Assembly: GCA_958422185.1 (NCBI GenBank)
Contig: CATZNW010000027.1
Coordinates: 1-37,309, forward strand
Direction of reading: 5' to 3'
Length of the DNA stretch: 37,309 nucleotides
From: an uncultured Clostridium sp.
Lineage (GTDB): Bacteria; Bacillota; Clostridia; Oscillospirales; Acutalibacteraceae
Each line of letters begins with the position of its first letter. Position 1 is the first letter of the stretch. The position numbers were made by a program, and so were the translations under genes. This document shows positions 25,444 through 33,357 of this stretch, piece after piece. The notes beneath the pieces were generated by a model. It was not told the origin of the DNA. It made no database searches and saw only the letters and a list, made by a program, of their open reading frames with translations.

Positions 25444-26714
25444 ATGATGAAAACAAATAAAGACAAGCTTTTGCCGCTTGACAATGCCGCAAAGATCTAT
25501 CCGGCGGCTATGACAAAAAATGGAACGCTGTTTTCGCCATATCGGTTTATTTAAAGGAAAGCGTAAAATCCGCCCATCTGAAAAAAGCCGTTGCAGACCT
25601 GGAGAAAAGATTTCCGAGCTTTTATGTTCGTTTAAAAAAAGGACTGTTTTGGGACTATTTTTCTAAAGCGGAAGATATCGATATTATATCCGATTCCAAT
25701 GCTGTCTGCAAACCCGTTGATACAAAGGATAAAAAGCATCCGCTGTTTAGGATCAACGTTAACGGATGTGAGATAAGATGTGAATTCTTTCACGCCGTAA
25801 CGGACGGCGGCGGTGCCATGGAATTTGTAAAATCGCTTATCTTAAGATATCTGCAACTGTGCGGCAGTGAAATTAATGACGCAAAAAAATACGGAATAAA
25901 GGAATGGCAGGACAAGCCGAATACAAGCGAATACGAAGACACTTTTCTCAGGATCTATGACGGAAGCCCCGGAAAAGCAAGAAAAGGCAGCGGCGCTTAT
26001 CAGATAAAAATCGAAAAGGGAAACGAACATTTTTACAGAAACGAAATCTGCATGCCGGTCGAGCAGTTAAAAAAGATAGCAAGGGAATACAACTGCACAG
26101 TCACTCAGTTTATAGCCGCCGCGTATTCCATGGCCTTAATAGATATGTATAACGATAACTGCAACGCCTCCAAAAAACCGCTGAGGCTGTCCATTCCCGT
26201 AAATTTAAGAAAATACTGGAACAGCGGAACACTCAGAAATTTCTCTTCCTTTGTAACAGCCGATATAGCGCAAAAAGGAAAAACAAATTTTGAAGAGGTG
26301 CTTTGCTCCGTAAAAAATGAAATAGCCCGCAAAATAAGCAAAGAAAGTCTTTTTGAAGACGTTTGCCGCAACGTTTCCGACGAAAAGATGCTGATCTCGC
26401 GCGTTGCTCCGTCTTTTCTAAAAAAGCCGGTCATGAAAACAGCTTTCAGGCTATTCGGCGAAAGAAATTACACATCCACCGTAACCAACCTGGGCGCAGT
26501 AAAACTGCCGCCTGAAATGGAAAAACACATACAAATGATTACCGTAACGCTTGGAGAAACATATATAAATCCGATAAACTGCGCCGTGGTAAGCTTTGCG
26601 GACACACTTTGCGCCACGCTTTCCTTTACCGGAAACGGATTTAAAATAGTAAGATCCTTCATGGATATCCTTGCGTCAAAAGGACTTAAGATCTCCTGCG
26701 CGGGAGCGGTCTGA
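25444..26714 (+). pseudogene. Condensation-fold acyltransferase (alcohol acetyltransferase-like), frameshifted
   Basis: Translation starts at ATG 25444 after GGAGG and reads 'DKLLPLDNAAKIYPAAMTKNG', then stops. Adding one A in the A6 run at 25515-25520 joins it to the long downstream frame ('KWNAVFAISVYLKESV...') through 26714, giving about 423 codons. The downstream part holds the condensation-type motif HxxxDG as 'FFHAVTDGGGAMEF', and 'RLSIPVNLRKYW', 'TSTVTNLGAVKLPPEM' are typical of such acyltransferases. The 298-residue piece from 25818 lacks the start of the domain, with the HxxxDG lying just upstream. Acyl donor and acceptor are unknown. The shift may be real, slippage-corrected or a sequence error. 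Confidence 0.8.
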
Positions 26715-26725
26715 CATGCAAATAC

Positions 26726-26766
26726 AAAAATTCCGGTATCCCAGAATCCGGGATGCCGGAATTTTT
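26726..26766 (+). terminator. Terminator after the acyltransferase gene
   Basis: A long near-perfect inverted repeat (AATTCCGGTATCCC / GGGATGCCGGAATT, one T-G pair) ends in TTTTTGCGC, 12 nt after the stop. Confidence 0.85.
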
Positions 26767-26811
26767 GCGCTTTTTCGGAAGGGAAAACATATTATATGGA
26801 ATATGAAACAA

Positions 26812-27549
26812 TCATTGCTCCAAGGCGTTTGCCACATGGTGATTTTCCTTTGCCTTAAGTCTTTTCATATATTTCATGCCGAAATATGTGCCGGCAGCTG
26901 AAATAACGGTTATAACAGCAAACACCGCAATAAAGAGCGCATAGTTGTTGTCTATGAGCCTGCTGCCGCAATAGGTTGAAGATATTATGGCGGGGATCCT
27001 GGCAATACCCGTTATGAACAGGAAGGGCAGAAATTTTGTATCGGTCAGGCCTATAAAATATGTAATTATATCCTTAGGCGTACCGGGTATCAGATAAATA
27101 ATAAACAAAAGCAGATATTTCCTTTTTGAGTTTTTTATGAAGCTCCATTCGTTGATCTTTTGGATATCAACAAACAGTTCAACAAATTTCACTCCAAAAG
27201 CCTTTGTAAGCGCAAGAATGACCAGCGAACCGATCTCCGTGCCGAGCATGCAATAGAAAAATCCGCCGAAAGTTCCCCAAACATAGCCGGAACCGATCTC
27301 CAGCGGCTCCGCCGGTATGATCTTAATAACCGTCTGAAACGCGCGAACAAAAACGAACATAACATTTGCAGGAACAGAAAAACCGTCCAGCCATGTCTTA
27401 AACGCCTGCTGATCCGTTATCACGCTCAAAAGCTCTTTACCAAGCGTAAAATACAGTGCAAGGAAACATCCCAGCATTACCGCGGCAGACGCACCGGCAA
27501 GCGCCAACTGCCTTTTTGAGACGCTTTTTAACTTCAGTATCTTATTCAT
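26812..27549 (-). CDS. TVP38/TMEM64-family (VTT domain) membrane protein
   Basis: The 245-residue integral membrane protein has an N-terminal helix, then the VTT/SNARE-associated core with 'FQTVIKIIPAEPLEIGSGYVWGTFGGFFYCMLGTEIGSLVI' and 'LIYLIPGTPKDIITYFIGLTD', including the re-entrant Gly/Pro motifs. Relatives (DedA, TVP38, TMEM41B) are linked to lipid scrambling and undecaprenyl-phosphate recycling. Its start shares one nucleotide with the stop of the GT8 gene (TAATG), so it is coupled to it. The role in this cell is inferred only. Confidence 0.88.
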   Translation of the reverse strand: MNKILKLKSVSKRQLALAGASAAVMLGCFLALYFTLGKELLSVITDQQAFKTWLDGFSVPANVMFVFVRAFQTVIKIIPAEPLEIGSGYVWGTFGGFFYCMLGTEIGSLVILALTKAFGVKFVELFVDIQKINEWSFIKNSKRKYLLLFIIYLIPGTPKDIITYFIGLTDTKFLPFLFITGIARIPAIISSTYCGSRLIDNNYALFIAVFAVITVISAAGTYFGMKYMKRLKAKENHHVANALEQ

Positions 27550-28364
27550 TACACTGCCGCCTCGAATCCCACCGCAGCATGATCCCGGTTTCTCTCCTCG
27601 TGCCAGAATACATCCAGTTCCCCGCGGTAATTATTCTTCCACGGCTTATTTTTGCCGTTGTAATGAACAAAAACAGTATTGTGCCTGACCCATGAAAGAT
27701 CCAATCCGTTTCTTCGGTAGGTTGCCTCATCAAGATTATAAAAGCACGGATCAACGGAGATGATCCTATCCTTGAAGAGCGCGTTGATGACATCCTGATC
27801 CGCCTGAAAAAGGCTCTTTCCCTTTTTGGAGATATAGTTAAAGATCCTGTCCGCTGTAATATACCTGCGCATATTTTCAACATTTATCATAAGCACGCCG
27901 GCGTTTATATAATCTCCGTGCATTCCAAGATCCAAACGCAGTCTGTTGAATGCCTTTATAACGCCTCGGGTATGCCCTGCCCCCGCAAAGATCATATCTC
28001 CGAACTCCATATTATACAAAAGTTTTACTGAGTTGAGCACCGCTATATCGGGGTCAAGATAAAGGATCCTGTTCACCTCCGGCGGAAGGTATTCAAACAG
28101 AAGCAGCCTGTAGTAAGTTTCCTTTGAAATGCGCTTTGTGAAGTGCGCGCCATTAAAAAGCTCGGGCGAGATCTTGATGGGATGCAGTTTGATACGGTCG
28201 CATCCCACACCGTTTTGTATATAGGTAAGATCGGTAAAAGTAAGCGAACTGTGCGCTATATATACGTCAAACTCATCGCTGTTTGAATCCGCGAGAGTTC
28301 TAAGCATTCTTACAAGCACATCCGCATAATTCGCGTCTATTGTAACAAGTATGTTCATATTCAT
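27549..28364 (-). CDS. Family 8 glycosyltransferase
   Basis: A 271-residue retaining glycosyltransferase of the LgtC/glycogenin type. The N-terminus 'MNILVTIDANYADVLVRMLRTLAD' and the metal motif DxD in 'RILYLDPDIAVLNSV' identify the family; 'YINAGVLMINVENMRR' and 'QADQDVINALF' form the acceptor side, and 'HYNGKNKPWKNNY' is the conserved C-terminal donor-binding run. The substrate is probably an envelope glycan or polyol. AAAGGAG lies about 12 nt before the start. It overlaps the next gene by one base. Confidence 0.93.
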   Translation of the reverse strand: MNMNILVTIDANYADVLVRMLRTLADSNSDEFDVYIAHSSLTFTDLTYIQNGVGCDRIKLHPIKISPELFNGAHFTKRISKETYYRLLLFEYLPPEVNRILYLDPDIAVLNSVKLLYNMEFGDMIFAGAGHTRGVIKAFNRLRLDLGMHGDYINAGVLMINVENMRRYITADRIFNYISKKGKSLFQADQDVINALFKDRIISVDPCFYNLDEATYRRNGLDLSWVRHNTVFVHYNGKNKPWKNNYRGELDVFWHEERNRDHAAVGFEAAV

Positions 28365-28574
28365 AAAAAAAGCTCTCCTTTCTTTTCCCTTAACTCAATG
28401 ATACCCCTGCCCTTTTAAAGCGCGGTAAAACAAAAATAAAGAATTGTTAAGAACAGGCTAAAAACCGCTTGTCATCAACTGTTTAAGGGCTTTTACATGC
28501 GTATTTTATAATATATGCCGGAAAATACAATGCAAAACGCAAAATCTAACATCTACACCGCAATATCTAAGTAA

Positions 28575-28615
28575 AGGACATAAAAAAGCCCGTCTCCGCA
28601 TGCGGAAACAGGCTT
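28575..28615 (-). terminator. Terminator after the kinase remnant
   Basis: The minus strand has a long stem (AGCCTGTTTCCGC / GCGGAGACGGGCT, small ATGC loop, with G-T pairs) followed by TTTTTTA, beyond the histidine kinase stop. Confidence 0.8.
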
Positions 28616-28624
28616 ACTCTATAT

Positions 28625-29097
28625 TTAATTGTTTGTGTTCGGAAGGAGTATCTTCAAAGAAAATTTCCCGTTTAACTGCGCTGTTGTGCAAGTACCGCTG
28701 TACTTTTCAGACGCCTTTTTCATATTGGAAATACCGAAATCGTGCAGGAATTTATCTGCCTTTGTGGTATGACCGTCTGTGTGTACCTTATCGGAACAGT
28801 TATTCTCAATCAGGATAGATACAAAGTTCTGCACCTTACCCGCTTTCACAAGGATCACTCGCTGATCTTCAGGTAGCTTCTCACTGGCTTCAATAGCGTT
28901 GTCTATCCCATTGCCGAATAGGGTGCTGATGTCAAGCGGCTCTATGAAATCTATACCACCAAAATCAATAAAAGCAGAAAAGTCGATATGCTTTTCACGG
29001 GCTTTCTCCGCTTTATCTCTTATGATAATATCAAGGAAATCGTTGCCCGTGTGGATATAGTTGTAAATAAATCAATAAACCGAAACAGCGTAATCAT
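28625..29097 (-). pseudogene. GHKL sensor histidine kinase (AgrC-like) with internal deletion
   Basis: The gene starts at ATG 29097, overlapping the response regulator stop by ATGA, and reads 'MITLFRFIDLFT', the usual N-terminus of a membrane sensor, then loses frame after about 25 codons. From about 29070 another frame carries the C-terminal part of an AgrC-type kinase: 'YNYIHTGNDFLDIIIRDKAEKAREKHIDFSAFID', the N-box 'FGNGIDNAIEASEKLP' and 'LHDFGISNMKKASEKYSG'. The transmembrane sensor and the phospho-accepting helix are missing. Most likely an internal deletion removed several hundred codons and shifted the frame. Confidence 0.8.
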
Positions 29098-29807
29098 AAC
29101 ATATCTCCCCAGAAGTCAGCCAATTCCGCCATAAATTCTTTGCGTTTTGGCTGACTGATCGGGACACGCTCGCCCGTGGTTAAGACTGCTTCCAGATTTT
29201 CCTCGCTTTTCACATATGCTAAATTCACAATAAAACTTGCGTGACAGCGGGCAAACTGCCGCTGTGTCTCTAAAAGCGAAGCGACTTCTTTCATACTCTT
29301 ATAAATGACCTGCTCCTGCTCATCAAAGTGCAGAAGCACATTCCGCTTGGAAGTCTCAGCATAGCGCAGATTTTTATACAGCACCTTATATTTACCGTTA
29401 TCGTTTGAAAAACTGATATACGGCTCCTCTCTGCCCTGATAGCGTGAGAAAAAGCGGTCAAGCTCCATTTTGAGCCTACCATACTTCATAGGCTTGAGCA
29501 GATAGTTGATTGCTCCGTATTCATAGCCCTTCCATACATACTGTGACAAAGAGGTCAGGAAAAATAAGCCCACTGTACTGTCTGTCTTTCGGATTTCTTC
29601 CGCAGTTTTCAGACCGCCCAGTTTTTCCATCTTTATATCCATAAAAATCAAGTCGAAATCAGGCTGATAGTTTTCAAGCAATTCTGTTCCATCGTGGAAT
29701 TCAAAGAAGCAAAACTCTCTACCCGTATCAGTAGCATAACGACTTAAAAGTTCTTTCAAATCTTTGATAAGTGCGATTTCATCATCGCATATCACGATAT
29801 TAAACAT
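29094..29807 (-). CDS. LytTR-family response regulator (AgrA-like)
   Basis: The 237-residue regulator has a receiver domain (about 1-120; acidic pair 'CDDE', phosphorylation site Asp57 in 'LIFMDIKM', Thr/Ser at 'LFFLTSL', Lys in 'NYLLKPM') and a LytTR DNA-binding domain (about 135-237; 'RYAETSKRNVLLHFDEQEQVIYKSMKEVASLLE', 'FARCHASFIVNLAYVKS', 'PISQPKRKEFM'). Such proteins act in peptide-sensing circuits and bacteriocin control. Its partner kinase is damaged, so the regulator may be uncontrolled or cross-talk. The promoter is at 29847-29875. Confidence 0.93.
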   Translation of the reverse strand: MFNIVICDDEIALIKDLKELLSRYATDTGREFCFFEFHDGTELLENYQPDFDLIFMDIKMEKLGGLKTAEEIRKTDSTVGLFFLTSLSQYVWKGYEYGAINYLLKPMKYGRLKMELDRFFSRYQGREEPYISFSNDNGKYKVLYKNLRYAETSKRNVLLHFDEQEQVIYKSMKEVASLLETQRQFARCHASFIVNLAYVKSEENLEAVLTTGERVPISQPKRKEFMAELADFWGDML

Positions 29808-29846
29808 CCGTAAAACTCCCTGTAATCATCCGAAAATCACGCGCCT

Positions 29847-29875
29847 ATTATAGCACAGCAGTCTACGCAGTACAA
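29847..29875 (-). promoter_or_regulatory. Promoter of the LytTR regulator
   Basis: The minus strand reads TTGTAC (29870-29875), 17-nt spacer, TATAAT (29847-29852) with TGC before it, 40 nt ahead of the start. Confidence 0.75.
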
Positions 29876-30012
29876 TAACCTTATTTAATAATTTTAAAAA
29901 GCAAAGCATTTTTTTAAAGCGTATTTTGTCCCGGTTTTGATGTGTTTTCAAATTTAACAAAACGCAACGCAAAGCATAATATGAAATGAATAATTAAAAA
30001 GGAGAAAATTTT

Positions 30013-30573
30013 ATGTTTAATTATATAAAAAAACTGCAATACCCCATCAATATCAAGCACTGCGATCCAAAAGCAGCCAGCCTGATAATCAGTCAGTATG
30101 GCGGTCCTGACGGTGAGTTAGGAGCGTCCTTGCGCTATCTTTCCCAGCGCTATTCAATGCCGCTGCCTGAATTAAAAGGCCTGCTGACTGATATAGGCAC
30201 GGAAGAATTAGGCCATCTTGAGATGATCGGCACAATCGTGCACCAGCTTACGAAGAACCTTACCGAAAAGCAAATTGAGGAAAACCCGGGATTCGCCTCA
30301 TATTTTGTTGATCACACAACTGGTGTTTACCCGACGGCGGCAAGCGGTTTCCCATGGAGCGCAGCGTCTATTCAGTCTACAGGCGATCCAATTGCCGACC
30401 TAAACGAAAATCTTGCAGCGGAACAGAAAGCGCGTGTAACTTACGACAATATTCTTCGCCTTGTTGACGACCCTGACGTTATAGAGCCTATAAAATTCCT
30501 GCGCGAGCGAGAGATCGTTCACTACCAGCGTTTCGGTGATACTCTACCGCAATCTTGTAAACTTTTTTCTTAA
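30013..30573 (+). CDS. cotJC: CotJC-like spore coat manganese catalase, altered C-terminus
   Basis: The 186-residue protein has the ferritin-like Mn-catalase fold of CotJC. Likely metal ligands are Glu35 ('DGELGASLRYL'), Glu65 and His68 ('TEELGHLEM'), Glu137 ('AAEQKARVTY') and His170 ('EREIVHYQRFG'). It would remove peroxide at the inner coat. After 'YQRFGDTL' the sequence is 'PQSCKLFS'; relatives carry a longer, different tail after this point. A strong AAGGAGAAAATTTT ribosome-binding site precedes the ATG. The cotJA/cotJB partners are far upstream. A terminator and a convergent recombinase follow at once. Confidence 0.88.
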   Translation: MFNYIKKLQYPINIKHCDPKAASLIISQYGGPDGELGASLRYLSQRYSMPLPELKGLLTDIGTEELGHLEMIGTIVHQLTKNLTEKQIEENPGFASYFVDHTTGVYPTAASGFPWSAASIQSTGDPIADLNENLAAEQKARVTYDNILRLVDDPDVIEPIKFLREREIVHYQRFGDTLPQSCKLFS

Positions 30574-30577
30574 TTTT

Positions 30578-30610
30578 CGGTGCAAGGTGTACCCCTGCAC
30601 CGATTTTTTT
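30578..30610 (+). terminator. Terminator after the cotJC-like gene
   Basis: A stem built on CGGTGCA / TGCACCG (7 bp plus inner pairs) is followed by ATTTTTTTG, 5 nt beyond the stop codon. The T-run reaches to within 3 nt of the convergent recombinase stop. Confidence 0.85.
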
Positions 30611-30612
30611 GT

Positions 30613-32112
30613 TTATATGTTCCAAATGATGTCTATCTTATCACTTGTTGCGTAGATCTTTTTGATTACTGCGTTTGCAAGTTCCCGTTTTCTTTCAAAC
30701 GGCAGTTCATCAAATTTATCAAAATCACAGATTATCTTTTCATTTGCCGAGAATCTGTTTTCACTAAGGTGTTGGATTTCCGCCTGGATTTGCAGTTTTT
30801 CGCTGTGTAGGCGTTCCACGCTTTCATTTATGTAAGCCATAACCGTTTCGCTTGCGCCCGCAACATTTTTAACCGTTACGCTGATCTCGTTTTCTATCGA
30901 GGCAAGCCTTGCCTTCAGTTTTTCGATTTTTGGACCGTTGGAATTGGTTCCTTTGATTTCAAATTTCCTGTAATCGGCAAGTTTTTCTTTTATCTTTTGG
31001 AGTATAAATTTTTCAAATTCATCGGCATGTATCGTTCCGCACCCACAGCACAGATTGTCATTCATCTTGTAAGAGCAGAGAAAATAACTGCAATCTTTCT
31101 TAACATAATTTTTTCTCACAAGGGCGTAACCGCAGTTTCCGCATTTGATAAGCCCTGCGAGCCATGTGTTTTTTGCTTTCGGGTTGCGCTTGATCTGCTG
31201 CTGGTCAAGGGCTCTTTCCCTGCATCGTATCCACAGATCGGAATCAATAAATCCCTCGTGCGGAGCGATAACCAGCACCGCGTTTGAAAGATCCGTCTGC
31301 TTTCTCGTTTTCTTTTCGCCGGTGTAGAGATAGCAGCCGTTGGTGCCGATAAAATCCTCAGGTGGATTGATGATCTTCACACCTTTTGATTTCATGAAGT
31401 TATAAAAATCCAAGTCCGCTTTTACATAAACGGGATTTTTTATAAAGTCCTGCACCCTTGCCCGTGTCACCGTTCGGTTGCGTCTGCATTCCGGAGACAT
31501 GGCGCGCACTGCCTTTGCGATATCTTCGCCGGAATAATTCACATCGGCGTACATTTCAAACACTTTTTTGACGAGTTTTACCTCTTCCGGCACCTGCGCA
31601 TACATAGAAGTTTTTACGCCGTCTATAGTCAAATCCATTTTTTTAAAGCCCATGGGAACGGGACCGCCCATATAAAATCCTTTCTGACTGCGAGAGATGT
31701 AATTATCTTTTACTCTTTGCTGGGTCGTCTCTCGTTCAAGCTGGGCGAATGTGATACAGATATTTAGCATTGCTCTGCCCATCGGCGTGCTCGTGTCAAA
31801 CTTTTCCGTTGCCGATGAAAATTCCACGCCAAGTTTGCCGAAAATATCCATCATGTTTGAGAAGTCAAGTATACTTCTGCTTATCCTGTCCAACTTATAT
31901 ACGATGACTTTTGTTATTCCTTTTCGCCCTGATTTAATGTCCTGCATCATTCTCTGAAATTCAGGGCGGTTTGTATTTTTACCGCTGAAGCCTTTATCCT
32001 TGTATACTAAAAACGCCTCACCTCTTGCCTCGTAGGTGCACATTTCGATCTGTGATTCGATGGAAATGCTGTCCTCTTTTTCTACGGATTGCCGAGCATA
32101 AATTGCGATCAT
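30613..32112 (-). CDS. Large serine recombinase
   Basis: The 499-residue protein has an N-terminal resolvase domain with the catalytic Ser9 in 'MIAIYARQSVEKEDSISIESQ' and Arg-containing 'VYKLDRISRSILDFSNMMDIF', 'STPMGRAMLNICITFAQLERETTQQRVKDN'; a recombinase DNA-binding domain; a zinc ribbon with 'CGNCGYALVRKNY' and 'CSYKMNDNLCCGCG'; and a long coiled coil (about 395-460). This is the architecture of phage and integrative-element integrases that join attP and attB, not of a small resolvase. It reads toward the left boundary of the element, next to cotJC. It needs a directionality factor for excision. Confidence 0.95.
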   Translation of the reverse strand: MIAIYARQSVEKEDSISIESQIEMCTYEARGEAFLVYKDKGFSGKNTNRPEFQRMMQDIKSGRKGITKVIVYKLDRISRSILDFSNMMDIFGKLGVEFSSATEKFDTSTPMGRAMLNICITFAQLERETTQQRVKDNYISRSQKGFYMGGPVPMGFKKMDLTIDGVKTSMYAQVPEEVKLVKKVFEMYADVNYSGEDIAKAVRAMSPECRRNRTVTRARVQDFIKNPVYVKADLDFYNFMKSKGVKIINPPEDFIGTNGCYLYTGEKKTRKQTDLSNAVLVIAPHEGFIDSDLWIRCRERALDQQQIKRNPKAKNTWLAGLIKCGNCGYALVRKNYVKKDCSYFLCSYKMNDNLCCGCGTIHADEFEKFILQKIKEKLADYRKFEIKGTNSNGPKIEKLKARLASIENEISVTVKNVAGASETVMAYINESVERLHSEKLQIQAEIQHLSENRFSANEKIICDFDKFDELPFERKRELANAVIKKIYATSDKIDIIWNI

Positions 32113-32181
32113 AAGAATCTTTCCTTTCCTATGACCGATAACTCAACATCACTATATATGAAGCCTTTTGCGAAGTCCAGA

Positions 32182-32355
32182 CTAATTTTCATTCTTACCA
32201 AACGCCTTTGCAAGAATATTTTTAACAGTCATTCGGTTTAATTCGAGTTCGTCTTTTGTGAAGCTCGGAGCATATTCGTTCACTGTGGCTTTGCCTTTGC
32301 CTAAATCGATCTCGTAACTCTTGATCAGTTTTTCATTTATTTCCGGCTTATCCAC
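32182..32355 (-). CDS. Small conserved-type protein before the recombinase
   Basis: A 57-residue hydrophilic protein, start chosen as GTG at 32355 (VDKPEINEKLIKSYEI) because GAGGGGAG lies 8 nt upstream; an in-frame ATG at 32373 has no such site. It contains 'ELNRMTVKNILAKAFGKNEN', a possible helical partner-binding tail. It lies 69 nt before the recombinase and its start overlaps the 27-codon ORF upstream. The role is unknown; a recombination directionality factor or accessory is possible from position only. Confidence 0.65.
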   Translation of the reverse strand: MDKPEINEKLIKSYEIDLGKGKATVNEYAPSFTKDELELNRMTVKNILAKAFGKNEN

Positions 32356-32431
32356 AGCGCACACTCCCCTCATTCAAATTTATATTGCAAGGACAAGGCG
32401 CATTATTCAGCTTTGTAATTTTGCGTGGCAT
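32348..32431 (-). CDS. Possible 27-residue ORF overlapping the next gene
   Basis: ATG at 32431 begins 'MPRKITKLNNAPCPCNINLN' and the frame ends TGT GGA TAA. Its TAA lies inside the GTG GAT AAG start of the following gene, giving translational overlap, and the Shine-Dalgarno of that gene lies inside it. 'MPRKITK' resembles the N-terminus of some serine recombinases of similar elements. No good ribosome-binding site was seen close to the ATG. Confidence 0.4.
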   Translation of the reverse strand: MPRKITKLNNAPCPCNINLNEGSVRCG

Positions 32432-32472
32432 AATACCACGACCTTATGAAATTTCTGTATCACCCCTCTCTT

Positions 32473-32526
32473 TTAGTCCGCTTCTACAACAAGGACTGCT
32501 ATTTTATTGTATTTTTTTGTCATCAT
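32473..32526 (-). CDS. Possible 17-residue peptide ORF
   Basis: ATG ATG at 32526 after GGAAAGGATG (5-nt spacing) encodes MMTKKYNKIAVLVVEAD. It is short, but the site-start spacing is good. It could be a small leader or a chance ORF. Confidence 0.3.
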   Translation of the reverse strand: MMTKKYNKIAVLVVEAD

Positions 32527-32541
32527 ATAATCATCCTTTCC

Positions 32542-32575
32542 GCCCTGCCGGATAACGGCAGGGCATTTGTTTTTG
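32542..32575 (+). terminator. Hairpin upstream of the small ORFs
   Basis: A perfect 9-bp inverted repeat (GCCCTGCCG / CGGCAGGGC, 5-nt loop) is followed on the plus strand by ATTTGTTTTTG. On the minus strand it lies after the ribbon-helix-helix gene without a T-run, where it may act as a structural hairpin. Confidence 0.45.
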
Positions 32576-32581
32576 TTGTAA

Positions 32582-32992
32582 TTAATCTTCACCGTTTTGG
32601 TAACGGATAATGTCTTCAAGGTTGATCCAGCCGTTGAGTTCTTTTACTTCTCTGATTACTCTGTGCTTCATTCGCTGCACTTTTTCATCATCAAGTTCAA
32701 ACGCTCCAGCAAGAACATTCATCAGCGATGCGATTTCAACGGCAAGTTTGAATATGGAAGTCGATATTCTTTTCTCCGTTGTGTTCAGCCTTTTGTCGAA
32801 AACATCTTTGCTGACCTCCGTCAGATATTCCGTGTTCTGCTCACGGTTTAGATACGCATAGTAGTATTTTACCGCCTTGCAGATCAGTCTGCTTCTGTTT
32901 CTTGCCTCGCCGTCTTTTAACATCAAGTCGCACAATTCAAGCGTCTTTTCGTCAGTGGTTATGGCGATTCTCTTTAAATTATCCTTTTTCAT
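32582..32992 (-). CDS. Ribbon-helix-helix-like protein (possible accessory DNA-binding protein)
   Basis: The 136-residue protein starts 'MKKDNLKRIAITTDEKTLELCDLMLKDGEARNRSRLICKAV', a short strand followed by two helices, as in ribbon-helix-helix repressors. The rest is helical and acidic-basic ('KRLNTTEKRISTSIFKLAVEIASLMNVLAGAFEL'). Relatives near ICEs act as relaxosome or partition accessory proteins or as repressors. The start at 32992 is supported by GGGAGGTGAAAG just before it; a longer start at 33007 includes that site in the gene. Palindromic sequences in front may be its operator. Confidence 0.7.
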   Translation of the reverse strand: MKKDNLKRIAITTDEKTLELCDLMLKDGEARNRSRLICKAVKYYYAYLNREQNTEYLTEVSKDVFDKRLNTTEKRISTSIFKLAVEIASLMNVLAGAFELDDEKVQRMKHRVIREVKELNGWINLEDIIRYQNGED

Positions 32993-33007
32993 ACTTTCAC
33001 CTCCCAT

Positions 33008-33357
33008 CGTATACCTTTCGGCATACTTAAAAAATTAGGTTTTTGGCTTAACCGCGTGGGTTTACAAGATATATGGCATACATGTATATGCCGTGAATTT
33101 CACAAATTTCCCGTTTTGACATACCTTTTGAAAGTCCGCAAGGCGTTGCCGTTGCGGTGTTTTTCGGAGTTTGGCGCCTCTCAGCGGCATACGCCTTTAT
33201 CCTGCTTGGTCATCGACCGTCGTTTTCACCTGTTTTTGCCTCCTTTTTCTGCCCTAAATTTCGGCTTGTTTTGCTGTTTTCGGGAACTTTCCCGCCTTTT
33301 TCTCAACTCCGCTAAACAGGGCCGACAGTGCCGCCAGGAACGGCAGGAACACCTTGT
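33008..33357. other. 350-bp gap with short palindromes
   Basis: No convincing gene is present. Near the RHH gene are GTATACC-TTTC-GGCATAC (33009-33026, one mismatch) and GGCATA-CATGTA-TATGCC (33073-33090). The remainder is GC-rich next to the ATPase stop and shows no clear terminator. An operator or origin/oriT-type site is possible, without further evidence. Confidence 0.45.
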
